A stretch of 64,000 bases of DNA from CAZGOM01 sp964542875 (GCA_964542875.1 CAZIWA010000009.1:1-64000); one strand, 5' to 3'. Numbered from the stretch's first letter, positions 16,980 to 26,209 are shown. Program-made: numbers and translations. The notes: generated by a model not told the origin, from the sequence alone.

Positions 16980-17558
16980 ATGAAGACTCTCATCATTGCC
17001 GGCCTTATCACCCTTTCCCCCGCCTTGGCCCTCCTGGCTGAAGACGCGCCAAAGGCTGACGCCCCAGCCGCCACGCAGCCCGCAGAACGCAAGCTGGTGA
17101 CGGGGATCGATGACGTGCTAAAGGACGTCCCCGCGGAATTCCGGCCCTCTGGCAAAGATGCCACTACTAAGGAGCTGAAGGAGAAGGCGGCAAAGTTGGC
17201 CGAATGGTGCAAGGAACACGCGAAGGACTATCGCGTCAAGGCATCTGCTCCGTTTTTGGAGTCTCGGGCTGGGAAAACAAACGGCAAGCCGGATGGTCGC
17301 TATTCAGTCGCCACTGAGAACTATGTGAAAACATCGGTTGGTTGGCGAAGGTTCACAGTCTCAGCAAAGGTATCGGAAGCTCAATACAAGCCTTATGCCG
17401 ATGGAGACATAACTGTGGGTAAGGTGATTGTCCCCCTGGAAGGCCTTGTCGATACGCTCAAAATCAAGTTTGATCCCCACGGCCATGCAGACGTTTGGAT
17501 ACGAATCGAGCAAGATGCAAAAGTAGGCGAAGCCCAGCCTGTTTCACCCAAGTCTTAA
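16980..17558 (+). CDS. Secreted protein, candidate lysogenic-conversion gene (moron)
   Basis: 192 residues. The N-terminus is a clear signal peptide (MKTLIIAGLITLSPALALLA, probable cleavage around AEDA). A disordered Ala/Pro stretch, a charged helix (about 60-85) and a beta-rich C-terminus follow. It is the only plus-strand gene in the tail module; it overlaps the end of the convergent tail-fibre gene by four bases and has its own promoter. This is the pattern of a moron expressed from the prophage. An envelope role such as superinfection exclusion is inference. Confidence 0.7.
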   Translation: MKTLIIAGLITLSPALALLAEDAPKADAPAATQPAERKLVTGIDDVLKDVPAEFRPSGKDATTKELKEKAAKLAEWCKEHAKDYRVKASAPFLESRAGKTNGKPDGRYSVATENYVKTSVGWRRFTVSAKVSEAQYKPYADGDITVGKVIVPLEGLVDTLKIKFDPHGHADVWIRIEQDAKVGEAQPVSPKS

Positions 17559-19756
17559 CAAGACGTACCGGTGTGAGCATCTATCCAGGAAGACTCCGAT
17601 TCAGCTGCCAATACTATTACCTTTGTGGTTTTATATTGGAACTTCTTATTCGTACCGTCGACCTGCCATGATGTGATCACGTCTTTTTCAACCACGTCGA
17701 GATCAACAGTGTCAGACTCTGGAGAGTCTTCTTCTACAAAGTGCCCCCTCGCGTCGTGTTGAATTTTATTAAACGTAATTCGGAGCTTTTTCGCTCCGCC
17801 ATCGGTGACTACCTCTTGTGAAACGAGGATTGCCGTTTTTTCATTGTCTACATGCTCCACCGGCCCGATGTGATAAATTTCGACGTTTTCATTGTCTACC
17901 CCTCCTACGGGCTGAAACTGCAACCATTTCCCATCCGGGGCAAAGCGAAACAAGTAATCGTGGAAGCTGCCTTTCGCAGGATCACCGCCTGAGGTGATGT
18001 GTCCAGCTCCATCGAAATATCTTTTAGCGCCCATGAAGATGATGCCATGCGGATCTCCAAAGTCGCCAGGAGTGTCATAGCCAACGCTGGTCACACCTTG
18101 ATAGATAACGCTGGACTCAAAATCAGGATCATCGTTGTACAGCGCATGGTTAATCTTCACGATGTCTTCGTCTTCCTCCAGGTCGATCCAGATCCCGTCA
18201 CCCTGGAGCTTGAGACCGCCCTCACCCGCTTCTGATTTGGTGACGTGCCCTTTGTCATCCCAGTACAGCGCGCCGCCGCCGATGGTCAGGACACCCTCGG
18301 CAAAAGACGCCCCGTTCTCCAGGTCGTGGGATGTGGCGCCCTCTTCGTCGGGCCCGATGTGGGAGATGACCACTTCGCCTTCGCCCCCTGCTTCCAGCTG
18401 GGTCCAGATATTGTCCCCTTGGAGTTTGAGGCCGCCTTCTGCCGGTTCAAACCCCGTCACATGGCCCATGTCATCCCACGACAGATCACCGCCACCGATG
18501 GTCAAGACTCCGTCAACATCGTCATAAGAGGCGGTGCCCAGGGTTTCCGTCGATGAAGGGTCGTCGGGCCCGATGTGGCTCACGGTGACAACGTCCTCGT
18601 CGTCGGTGGTGACCTCAATCCAAATGTTGTCGCCCTCAATGTCGACGCCGCCAGGCTCGGGCAGCTCGAACGTGGTCACCAGCGTGGTCTGCTTGCCTGC
18701 CTCCATGATGGCATGCCCGTTCTTGTCCAGGGCAATGTTCTGGGCGACGAGCTCGATCGTCACCGTCGTGCCACTGCGTGAGGCATCGATCGAGATAACG
18801 GAAGAGTCACCATCGTTGTCCTCGGCGATGTCCGGGGGCAAATGCGTGTAATACGGGAACGTACGTGGTGGTGCCCAGCCGTCTTTCTTGTTTTCAGGTT
18901 CAAAATAACCCGGCGCGCTGTCATTGAGCCAGATCCAGATGTTGTCCCCATCCAGGAGCTTCTGGTGCAGCTTGAACTGCCCCAAGCTGTCCATCTTGGT
19001 CAAGTGGCCATTGGCGTCCCAGGTGCCGCGGCTGTTGTAGCCCGTGCCCAAATATTCGAACTTATCGTCCTCGGTGGGTTCATAGGTCAGGTTCAAAAAG
19101 GTGGCCGAGACACCGCGATAGAGCTTTCCTTCCTTATCGTCGGGTGCCGGCGTATCCTGGCCCTCGATCGTCCACTGCGTCACCTCGTCCTCAGGGACTT
19201 CTGCCGCGGCCAGGTCAAGGGATAGCACCGACAGCGCTTGGCCGTCTGGACTCTTTAGCCCGCCGGCGCCCACGTCGACCACAAACGAAAACACGTTCCC
19301 CGGCTGCGGATCGCCCCACTCCTCGCCTAAGCTGCGGACCCAGACATCATCATCCAGGGCCTTACCTTGCTGATCGGCCGGCACGAGCTGGCGCGCTACA
19401 TCGATAATGGTTCCCGCCGGGATATAGCGGTTATTGAGCTCGAAAGCATAGCCCTTGAACTGGAGCGAAGCGTCTTCAAAGGTCAATGCGTTCTTGGTGA
19501 TGACGGGTTCCACGCCCTCAAACTGAATCTTCCAGCGGCCGTCCGGATCGTCTTTGGTCGGGCCGCCTGTGGTTTCCAGGACGCGGGCGAGAAAAGTCTT
19601 CTCCAGGGTGGTGGTGGTTTTCCGGCTCTGGCCGGGCCCCGCACCAATGAATATCCCCTGGGGCGTGTTGCGCACGTACGGCCCATGGATGTTTTCAACG
19701 ATTGCAAAGAACTGGAGGATCTTTGCCTTGTCTTCTTCGGTGAGGAAATAAATCAC
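17555..19756 (-). CDS. Large repeat-containing tail protein
   Basis: 733 residues from GTG 19756, which overlaps the upstream stop. Residues about 330-620 hold four or five copies of a unit with the pattern GLKLQGDNIW, a short variable segment, V.ISHIGP and LTIGGG..YWDDKGHVT, each about 55 residues. Repeats of this type build fibres or spikes. The N-terminal about 300 residues are an unrepeated attachment region. It lies after the tape measure in transcription order, fitting a central fibre or baseplate part. No enzymatic motif is seen. Confidence 0.6.
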   Translation of the reverse strand: MIYFLTEEDKAKILQFFAIVENIHGPYVRNTPQGIFIGAGPGQSRKTTTTLEKTFLARVLETTGGPTKDDPDGRWKIQFEGVEPVITKNALTFEDASLQFKGYAFELNNRYIPAGTIIDVARQLVPADQQGKALDDDVWVRSLGEEWGDPQPGNVFSFVVDVGAGGLKSPDGQALSVLSLDLAAAEVPEDEVTQWTIEGQDTPAPDDKEGKLYRGVSATFLNLTYEPTEDDKFEYLGTGYNSRGTWDANGHLTKMDSLGQFKLHQKLLDGDNIWIWLNDSAPGYFEPENKKDGWAPPRTFPYYTHLPPDIAEDNDGDSSVISIDASRSGTTVTIELVAQNIALDKNGHAIMEAGKQTTLVTTFELPEPGGVDIEGDNIWIEVTTDDEDVVTVSHIGPDDPSSTETLGTASYDDVDGVLTIGGGDLSWDDMGHVTGFEPAEGGLKLQGDNIWTQLEAGGEGEVVISHIGPDEEGATSHDLENGASFAEGVLTIGGGALYWDDKGHVTKSEAGEGGLKLQGDGIWIDLEEDEDIVKINHALYNDDPDFESSVIYQGVTSVGYDTPGDFGDPHGIIFMGAKRYFDGAGHITSGGDPAKGSFHDYLFRFAPDGKWLQFQPVGGVDNENVEIYHIGPVEHVDNEKTAILVSQEVVTDGGAKKLRITFNKIQHDARGHFVEEDSPESDTVDLDVVEKDVITSWQVDGTNKKFQYKTTKVIVLAAESESSWIDAHTGTSC

Positions 19757-20715
19757 AGGTTCAGCTCCCCGTAGCGTTCTTCGCCGAGCATGGTCCACTT
19801 CAAAAACACGCCGTCCTTCAGCATCTCGATCTCAGGCCCGGTGAAATCGTTGTTCTGGTCGTCGGTGCGGCCAAACAGCGGCTCGTAGGTCTTGAGGTCC
19901 AGTGGCCGGCCTTTGCCGTCCAGGCGGACGTCATCGGTGATCGGGGCCTTGGGCGGCGATTTAAGAACGATCGGCTGAACGGTCACGAGGTTGGGGCCAG
20001 TGACCGAATACATGCGGCGGCCGACGTCCATGTGCCGGAACTTCCAGCCGTCGGGCCGGACCATGAAAGAGTGCGCCACCTGGACAAACCGGGCGCTGGC
20101 CGTCAGTCGGCCCACCGGCTTAATGGAAGTGCATTTGACGATCCCCTTGTCGAAGGACCGGCCGCCGAAGATGTTTCCTGCAGGACGCCAGGAATCGGAG
20201 TTGGTTTTGTTGCGGAACTGGTTTGAGAGGTTGAGGGGGAACCCCCGGTACCACTTGTAGGCGATAAGCACCAGGAAGCTAAACGTGTTGGTGGCCGGCG
20301 TGGAAAGCGGGTCGCGCGCGCTGTTGGTGATGGGCTGACCCTTGTAGTCGCGGTCGACAGGCTCGGTCTCCAGGCTGTCTTCCCAGTCCCATTCCGTCGG
20401 CAAAAGCGTGGGATCGCCGTTGTCGCCGGCGCCGTTTTTACCCGGGTGCTTGTTGCCGTCGGCGGGGATGGCGTAGGTGACGTAGATGTGCCAGAAGCCT
20501 GTACCCTGACGATCGGGCCTGATCTGGTTCGCCAGGAGTGACGGCTGCTCGGGCAGCGGGTCGTTGTATTTGGGACACTCAAAGTCAGCCAGAAGCTCTT
20601 GCGTGTTGGCAAAACCAAAAGCGTCGTAGCGGACTACCTGGGTTGTGGTGTCAGAACCCAGAGAACCGCCGTCACCGGTGAAGGCGCGCGTGATGCGTTT
20701 GTCGAGGATTGCCAT
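19753..20715 (-). CDS. Tail-module structural protein
   Basis: 320 residues, no family recognised. Mixed alpha/beta with many Trp and Asp residues. It begins at the stop codon of the tape-measure gene and ends inside the start of the large fibre gene, so it is co-translated with both. The place after the tape measure suggests a distal-tail or baseplate protein. Confidence 0.5.
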   Translation of the reverse strand: MAILDKRITRAFTGDGGSLGSDTTTQVVRYDAFGFANTQELLADFECPKYNDPLPEQPSLLANQIRPDRQGTGFWHIYVTYAIPADGNKHPGKNGAGDNGDPTLLPTEWDWEDSLETEPVDRDYKGQPITNSARDPLSTPATNTFSFLVLIAYKWYRGFPLNLSNQFRNKTNSDSWRPAGNIFGGRSFDKGIVKCTSIKPVGRLTASARFVQVAHSFMVRPDGWKFRHMDVGRRMYSVTGPNLVTVQPIVLKSPPKAPITDDVRLDGKGRPLDLKTYEPLFGRTDDQNNDFTGPEIEMLKDGVFLKWTMLGEERYGELNL

Positions 20716-22199
20716 TAGAGGTTGGCCCCAGAGGCGGTGATGGAGATGGGCTGGTCGAGGCGGGTCTTGATCGTCTGCAGGAGCGTGCGCACATCGCGCA
20801 GAATCACGCCGTTCTCGCGCGCCTGGCGATCCAGTGCGCTTTCGGCGACGCCGGTCAGGAACCGGCTTCCCCGGTTAGCGGCCAGCGTCGGCCGGAGGAT
20901 CCCCTGCAAATACTCGCGGGCGGCGTCTTCTTCTTCCTCGCCCTGGCGACGTGCCGTGAGATTCCGCTGCATCTGGAGCGCGCGGTGCTTGTCGCCATTG
21001 AGTTGTTCGATGGGCAGGTCCCGAATGATCCGGTCCAGCTCCTCGAGCTCCTGACGGTATCGGGCTCCGATCTCAAAGATCGAAGCATCCAGCGGCCGTC
21101 CCTGAAGGCGCATGCCCCGGGCGATGGAGGTATCCGAGAGCTGGCCGCGGTAACGGTTGATGTTCCGCAGCTCCTGCTCCCGGGCCTCCTGCTCAAGCCT
21201 TTGCTGCCTGGCTCGTTCCCTCACGGCGGCTACGGCGTCTTCTCCGCTCATGAGGAGCTGAGCCTGGCGCGCCTTAAACTCGGCGTGTGTTCGGCCGATG
21301 AACTGCGAAAACTCTTCCTCGAGCTTGGCGCGCTGGGTTTTGGAGATTTCGTCAATCGCCCCCAGGCGCGCCTGCTTTTCGGCGTCGATCTGATTCAGGA
21401 TCATCTGGAGGTAAGCCTGCGCGCTCTTGACGCGCTGCTGGTTTTCCTCAGCGATCCGCTTATTCATTGGGTTGTTTTGCAGAGGCTCAGGCAATTTCTG
21501 CGCGTTGTCCTGCGCCTGCTTTTGAGCATTGCGAGCCAGGTCAAACAGTTCCTGGGCTGCGGCCTTGCGATCGGCAAACTCTTTCTCGATCTTGCTCAGC
21601 TCATCACGCTTGGCGACGCCGGTCCGGGTGTCGATCATCTGGCGCTCATAATCAAAGCGCTGCTGTTCCCGGCCCAGGCCCAGGGGGTCTCGGGCGGCCA
21701 GCTTGGTCTGCTCCAGCTCAAAGCGCGATTTGACGAGCTCGCTGTTGAGATCCTGCCAGGCTTTGCGCTGACCGTCGGCCATCGCCTTGGTTGCGCCCAT
21801 GAGCTCCTGGATCAGCCGGGTTTGTTCCCGTATCTGTCCGACACCGCGGTCGCCAAAGAGGCCTTCGCCGATGATGCTGCCGGCGGTGAAGGCTTTGCCC
21901 ACCACCGGTATTGAAGACATAGTGGCCTTGAACTTGTCGATCTTGCCCTGGACGACATCAAAGTTCTGGCCGTCATAGTTCTTCAGGAGCTCCAGCCCTG
22001 CATCAAACGCCTGCAGCGCATCGGCCGCCATGTAGATGCCGCCGGAAATCTTCCCGACCTTTTCCAGCGCCCCCAGGCTTTTGGCGGTCGAGTCCACCCC
22101 ATCGCGCATCTTCTCCAAGCTACCGCCGATCGCGGCAAAGCCTGAGCTGGCCAGGTCGTTTAAACGCACCTGGATGTCTACGACTTTCGGGTCGCTCAT
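20715..22199 (-). CDS. Tape measure protein
   Basis: 494 residues. Tape measures span the tail lumen and set tail length. The N-terminal 130 residues contain Gly/Ala-rich helices; residues about 140-420 are a long highly charged coiled coil (KIEKEFADRKAAAQELF, REQELRNINRYRGQL). Its position directly after the tail chaperone pair is diagnostic. It is short: at about 0.15 nm per residue it would give a tail of about 75 nm. Confidence 0.75.
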   Translation of the reverse strand: MSDPKVVDIQVRLNDLASSGFAAIGGSLEKMRDGVDSTAKSLGALEKVGKISGGIYMAADALQAFDAGLELLKNYDGQNFDVVQGKIDKFKATMSSIPVVGKAFTAGSIIGEGLFGDRGVGQIREQTRLIQELMGATKAMADGQRKAWQDLNSELVKSRFELEQTKLAARDPLGLGREQQRFDYERQMIDTRTGVAKRDELSKIEKEFADRKAAAQELFDLARNAQKQAQDNAQKLPEPLQNNPMNKRIAEENQQRVKSAQAYLQMILNQIDAEKQARLGAIDEISKTQRAKLEEEFSQFIGRTHAEFKARQAQLLMSGEDAVAAVRERARQQRLEQEAREQELRNINRYRGQLSDTSIARGMRLQGRPLDASIFEIGARYRQELEELDRIIRDLPIEQLNGDKHRALQMQRNLTARRQGEEEEDAAREYLQGILRPTLAANRGSRFLTGVAESALDRQARENGVILRDVRTLLQTIKTRLDQPISITASGANL

Positions 22200-22203
22200 G
22201 GGA

Positions 22204-22467
22204 TCACTCGTCGGTTAACTGAAGGACTCGATATGGGGCTTCGGCGCTTTGCACCTCTTCGATCGCCTGGAGCGTCTTGGCCGGCTGATCGAGCCACCCC
22301 CCTGCCCGGGGCAAAATCCCCTTGCGCTGTAGGTCGCTGGCGCGAATGAACTTGAGCGTCTGGGCGTCTACCAGGCGTTTGGGGCAATGGGGGATGTCCT
22401 GATACCCTGATCCCCGGCAAAGTCCGCAGGCGTCATCCTGGCCGTCACAGCGGGCGCATCTGACCAC
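22204..22467 (-). CDS. Tail assembly chaperone T part, reached by -1 frameshift
   Basis: 87 residues if started at GTG 22467, with Cys pairs CARC and CGLC and an HCP that probably bind zinc. The frame stays open upstream without a stop to the slippery site at 22560-22566 in the preceding gene. A -1 shift there would fuse it to the G-like protein as a 239-residue GT product. Lambda and most siphoviruses make GT this way, and the fusion bridges tail tube and tape measure. Independent initiation at 22467 seems less likely. Confidence 0.75.
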   Translation of the reverse strand: MVRCARCDGQDDACGLCRGSGYQDIPHCPKRLVDAQTLKFIRASDLQRKGILPRAGGWLDQPAKTLQAIEEVQSAEAPYRVLQLTDE

Positions 22468-22493
22468 GGCCGGGCTCAGCGCCGTCGGCGGCC

Positions 22494-22922
22494 TTACGCA
22501 TCCGCTTTGGGAACAGCCTGCGCAGTAGGCCCGGTATCGGATACCGACTGCGCAGCGGATTTTTTTATTTCGTCCTCCGCAAGCTGGACGCCCTTAAGGA
22601 GCTGGAGCAGGAGGTCGTGCTTTTCGTTGGAGGTCAGGACCTGGCCCAGGTGCTCCAGGGCAAACGGCACCGGGTTGCCGGCCCGGTCGGTGACGTTTTC
22701 CCAGCCAATGAGGATGATTGCCAGGGCCTTGGTGAGGATCGCCGACTGCTCGCGCCGGCGCATGTCCTTTGACGCGGTCGCCTCCAGGTAGAGGTCTTCG
22801 ATCTGCTGGAGCTCATCCTCCAAGATGTAGCGGGCGTAAAAGCCGGGGCGTTTGGCGAGGTCGACGCCGGCGTCCTGGTGAAGTCGCACGATCGCGTAGC
22901 CGTTGCGGGTGGCAATGGGCAT
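22494..22922 (-). CDS. Tail assembly chaperone, G-like
   Basis: 142 residues, helical and acidic. It lies between the tail tube protein and the tape measure, the universal place of the G chaperone. SD GGAAGG precedes ATG 22922. Twenty-one codons before its stop is the slippery run A AAA AAA in the correct phase, so most ribosomes finish G and a minority continue into the T frame. Confidence 0.8.
   Translation of the reverse strand: MPIATRNGYAIVRLHQDAGVDLAKRPGFYARYILEDELQQIEDLYLEATASKDMRRREQSAILTKALAIILIGWENVTDRAGNPVPFALEHLGQVLTSNEKHDLLLQLLKGVQLAEDEIKKSAAQSVSDTGPTAQAVPKADA
22518..22566 (-). promoter_or_regulatory. Programmed -1 frameshift signal (G/GT)
   Basis: On the minus strand the heptamer A AAA AAA (22566-22560) reads ATA AAA AAA in frame 0, matching X XXY YYZ. 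After four bases an RNA stem begins: CTGCGCAGT (22555-22547) pairs perfectly with ACTGCGCAG (22526-22518). An inner stem CGGTATC/GATACCG (22546-22540 and 22538-22532) stacks inside it. The -1 frame runs open for 31 codons to GTG 22467 and then to 22204. Confidence 0.85.
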
Positions 22923-22963
22923 GGTTTCCCTTCCGGGGAGTTGTGGGTGCTGGGGTAAGCCGC

Positions 22964-23908
22964 TTAGGAGAATGTGATGGAAAGCGCATCGTTGCCGGCC
23001 GCAGAGCCGCGTGTGGCCACGAAGTTCAGGCGGCGGGTGCGGATGTCGTTTTTGGATTCGTCGGAAGGCGGGTCGGTGAGGCTCAGCGCAGGGGCCGCGA
23101 TGGTGATGATGTTGCCGGCGGTGGTTCCCAGAACCAGGCTCAAAGCCGACGTGGCCGAAGTCAGGAACGCGGTGCGCCAGTTCTTCGTCGCCAACAGCAC
23201 GGCTTCCAGCGCCAGGCTCACCGTCACGCGGTGCTTGGCGATGCAGGCGCTGTGGTAGCCCGAGCTCTTCCCGGCCAGCTCACGCATCACCAGCTGGTTT
23301 TCCACCGTGATCACGACGTCCGCGGAGTTGACGGTGGCGCCGCCGATGGTGTTGGTGGTACCGGCCCAGCGCGGCGGGATGATGGTGGGATAGGTCGGGG
23401 TGATCAGCGCGGCATCTTCCGGATCCACCGACGCGCCCCAGTATTCCCAGTCCGCCATGCCCTTGCCCCCGGCGCTCAGCCGGAACGTCACTTTGCCGAG
23501 TGCCCCGGCCATCCGCTTAAGCTCGCCGTCCTGATACAGCCCCATGGTGTGAGAGGGGTAGAACGCGGTGCTCAGGTCCTGGAGCGTGAAGAGGTCGGTG
23601 CTCTGCTTAAAGGCGCTTGCGGCCAGCAGCGACGTTGCCCAGCTGGGCGTCGGAGTCTCTGCGGTGCCGCTGCCGAAAAGCTCGGTGGTGAAGGTCATGG
23701 TCGACTTGAGCCCGCTGGCCACGCGCGCCAGCTCCGTGCTGGAGCCCTGGCCCTGGCGTTCCTCGGTCTGGCTCTCTTCCCGGTACACGGGGTTGAAGAC
23801 GTTAAACACCGCGTCGGCTCCGGCGAGGGCGACGGCCGTGCCGGTGGTGGCCTCGGCTTTGCAGGCAAAAACAGACTTAGACACCAGTAGTGGTGCTTCG
23901 ATGGCCAT
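22964..23908 (-). CDS. Major tail tube protein
   Basis: 314 residues, beta-rich and Ala/Thr/Ser-rich, without signal peptide. It lies immediately before the G/GT chaperones and after the tail terminator, the standard order for the tube subunit of long flexible tails. Residues about 60-190 would form the tube beta-sandwich. The identification is by position and composition; no short signature motif exists. Confidence 0.7.
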   Translation of the reverse strand: MAIEAPLLVSKSVFACKAEATTGTAVALAGADAVFNVFNPVYREESQTEERQGQGSSTELARVASGLKSTMTFTTELFGSGTAETPTPSWATSLLAASAFKQSTDLFTLQDLSTAFYPSHTMGLYQDGELKRMAGALGKVTFRLSAGGKGMADWEYWGASVDPEDAALITPTYPTIIPPRWAGTTNTIGGATVNSADVVITVENQLVMRELAGKSSGYHSACIAKHRVTVSLALEAVLLATKNWRTAFLTSATSALSLVLGTTAGNIITIAAPALSLTDPPSDESKNDIRTRRLNFVATRGSAAGNDALSITFS

Positions 23909-23955
23909 GGCGGCCTCCTGTGTTGTGGAATGCGATTCACCCCGTCCTGGGGCGT

Positions 23956-24426
23956 TTAGGGCTTGGAAAGATCAAACTCGTCAGTGCGGACTTCGATCTC
24001 GACCAACATCGTGAACCCAGACTGCCCGTCTTCCTCGGTGAACGCCCGCGGGGAATACACCTTGGTGCCGTGTGCCCAGCCGCCGCGGTTCTGCTTTTCA
24101 CCGTTGGCCCCCATCAAGGCGACTTTGATGTCGCGCGCCAGGCGGTAAACGCGCTGGCTTTTTGGAGGGGCGTCGGGGATGTTGGCCATGCTGGCCAGGT
24201 ACACCAGGAGCACGAAGGGCGTTTTCGTGTCGTACTTGCGAACGGGCTTCTCGGCGATGTCTTCCCAGTCATCCCCGATGATCAGACAAAAGTTGTCCTT
24301 GATGTCATTGCCGCCCTCTCTCACACGCTCGGTGAGTAGGTCGCAGGAATAGCCGGCGCTGAGGCGTATGGTGTTGAGGGAGTCCTCAAGGTTCTGTTCG
24401 ACGTTTTCAATGATGGGTTCGGGCAT
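23956..24426 (-). CDS. Tail terminator / tail completion protein
   Basis: 156 residues. The N-terminal helix (MPEPIIENVEQNLEDSLNTI) and alternating alpha/beta layout resemble gpU-like tail completion proteins, which cap the tail tube and join it to the head. The position between a gp10-like protein and the tube protein agrees. Confidence 0.6.
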   Translation of the reverse strand: MPEPIIENVEQNLEDSLNTIRLSAGYSCDLLTERVREGGNDIKDNFCLIIGDDWEDIAEKPVRKYDTKTPFVLLVYLASMANIPDAPPKSQRVYRLARDIKVALMGANGEKQNRGGWAHGTKVYSPRAFTEEDGQSGFTMLVEIEVRTDEFDLSKP

Positions 24427-24433
24427 GCTGTAG

Positions 24434-25258
24434 CTACGGTGTTGACTGGATCGTCTTGGCCGCCGCCTCCATGTTTCGACTGATGATCATGTCGTGGCGT
24501 CCGGTTGCACGGTTGAAATTCCCCTGCATATCCAGCCGTTTTTTAAGCACGACACGTTTTTTGAAAACACCGATGACATCGATCCGGTTTCCTTTGCGGC
24601 CCTTACCGGTCTTGGTGAGATGGTTCACATCCCGGATGATCAGAACCTTGCCGGTGTTGGGGTTGCGGAAGATCCGGATAAACGACCCGGAAGCACCGTT
24701 TTTGCCTGCGGCCAGGTCGCGGGCGATCATGTCGGAGAAGCTGCGCCGGCCGCCGGCTGTGGAGAATCGGTCCCACTTGAAGCGCCCCGGTAGCGGGATC
24801 GGCATTGAGCGGCCGCTTTTGGCCTGGATCACTCCGCCTTTGGTGTGACCCTCGGCGCCGGGCCAGCGGGTGTATTCGGACAAAAACACCTGACGAAGTT
24901 CACGGACCTTGCTTTTATCTGGCGCCCTGAACTTGAAGCTTTTTTGCAAACCCTTGTTTTTGAGGGTCAGTCCGGTGCCACCAGAAAGCTGCTCAATGCG
25001 CAGGCGGGCAATGTCTTCAGCGCCGATCTCCCTCATGGCGTCGACCATGTGGAGCGCCAGGTTGCGCGGGCCGTTAAGCAATGCCCGCTTGAGCGACACG
25101 TGCCCCTGGATGTCGATCGAGGCTGTGATCCCCAGGCCAGAGCCGCCTAAGGAGATGGTCTTTTTGCCCACCCGGACGGGGATGGCCGCCTCTCCCTTGT
25201 ATTCGTATCTGCCGATCCACTTGAGGTTTTTAGGCCGGTAGACATTGACCCTGGCCAT
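24434..25258 (-). CDS. Head-tail connection protein (gp10-like)
   Basis: 274 residues, very basic. The middle (about 60-110) has the helical pattern of HK97 gp10/gpZ-like neck proteins (ALHMVDAMREIGAEDIARLRIEQL). The rest is Lys/Arg-rich and may contact DNA or the neck. Position between the gpFII-like joiner and the tail terminator supports this. Confidence 0.55.
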   Translation of the reverse strand: MARVNVYRPKNLKWIGRYEYKGEAAIPVRVGKKTISLGGSGLGITASIDIQGHVSLKRALLNGPRNLALHMVDAMREIGAEDIARLRIEQLSGGTGLTLKNKGLQKSFKFRAPDKSKVRELRQVFLSEYTRWPGAEGHTKGGVIQAKSGRSMPIPLPGRFKWDRFSTAGGRRSFSDMIARDLAAGKNGASGSFIRIFRNPNTGKVLIIRDVNHLTKTGKGRKGNRIDVIGVFKKRVVLKKRLDMQGNFNRATGRHDMIISRNMEAAAKTIQSTP

Positions 25259-25261
25259 ACA

Positions 25262-25603
25262 TCACCTCAGCTCAAGCACGAACACTCCAGCGTCCTCATG
25301 GATGATGTTGGCGACCAGCAGCTGGTGAACGGCACCATTGAGCTCAGGCGCGCCAATGAGCTTGTCCCTGCCGGCGGACACCAGCAGGCGGCCGCGGATG
25401 GCGGCTCGCCGCATGGTCACCTGGATCCCGGGCACGGCACCCCGGCCGGGGGCAGGATTCCGGCGGGCCTGGCTGCGATCCACGACGATGTCCACATCGG
25501 TGATGGAGCCGTCATCGGCGCGATAGCTCCAGGTCTCGGCGAATTCCTCGGCATTGGTGAAAACATCGGCCGCGTCCTGCGCCAGCTGATCCTTGAAATT
25601 CAT
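25262..25603 (-). CDS. Head-tail joining protein (gpFII-like)
   Basis: 113 residues. The opening MNFKDQLAQDAADVFTNAEEF followed by a beta barrel ending in VFVLELR matches the gpFII/Gifsy-2 head-tail joiner family, which completes the head for tail docking. It is four bases from the neck-like gene and overlaps the small membrane protein gene. Confidence 0.7.
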   Translation of the reverse strand: MNFKDQLAQDAADVFTNAEEFAETWSYRADDGSITDVDIVVDRSQARRNPAPGRGAVPGIQVTMRRAAIRGRLLVSAGRDKLIGAPELNGAVHQLLVANIIHEDAGVFVLELR

Positions 25604-25896
25604 GGCGCCCTCCCAGGCTCGGCCGAGGCCTGGGCGTTGCGCACGCCCAGGGCGCCCTTGATTTCTCGCAAGTCGCCCTTGGCTTGACTCAGATCCTCAA
25701 TGATCCTGTCGAGCTTGGAATCACGGGCGGCGTTTTGCTGCTCGACAATGGATTGCCGCGCCTCAATCGCTACGTCCCGGGCCCGCAGCTCCGTGTAGGC
25801 GTTGGAGACATACCAGCTCCCGCCGACCAGCAGAAAGGCAATCCCGGCCGGGATCAGCGTGTTCTCGCTCAATTTCAAGGTTTCGGTGCGGGACAT
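25600..25896 (-). CDS. Small membrane protein with coiled coil
   Basis: 98 residues from ATG 25896 (AAAGG upstream). One transmembrane helix at about 13-31 (LIPAGIAFLLVGGSWYVSN) is followed by a charged coiled coil (about 35-80). Layout and location inside the head genes recall small phage membrane proteins such as holins or spanin parts, but nothing proves this. Confidence 0.5.
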   Translation of the reverse strand: MSRTETLKLSENTLIPAGIAFLLVGGSWYVSNAYTELRARDVAIEARQSIVEQQNAARDSKLDRIIEDLSQAKGDLREIKGALGVRNAQASAEPGRAP

Positions 25897-25937
25897 GGGA
25901 TGCCTTTGCAATGGGCGTTGCGGAGATCGGCCACGAA

Positions 25938-26186
25938 TCATTCCTTGACTTTTGCGACCGGCGGCGGTGCCTTCAGCAGGCTGATCGCCCGAATGGCTGC
26001 CAGCTTCTTGGCCATGAGGGCCTGGAGGTCCTTTCCGGCTTTGGTCTGGGGTGCGCGGCTCTTGGTGATTGCCGTCAGGTCCTCAGACGTGCATTCGTGC
26101 TTGAGCTCGGCACACTGGACGGCCAGGGCCTTGTAGGCTTCTTCGGCCAGGGCGAGGGGGGTCTTGGGTTTGTTGGCTTCTGCCAT
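25938..26186 (-). CDS. Small helical phage protein
   Basis: 82 residues, alpha-helical, Lys/Ala-rich, no family recognised. It begins shortly after the terminator that follows the capsid gene, so it probably depends on read-through or an internal promoter. Confidence 0.5.
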   Translation of the reverse strand: MAEANKPKTPLALAEEAYKALAVQCAELKHECTSEDLTAITKSRAPQTKAGKDLQALMAKKLAAIRAISLLKAPPPVAKVKE

Positions 26187-26209
26187 GGGTCACTCCGGGT
26201 AAGAGGGTT

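Noticed and set aside
20709..21914. Long open frame antisense to the tape measure gene
   Set aside because: Leu/Ala-rich shadow of a high-GC gene in a consistently leftward operon.
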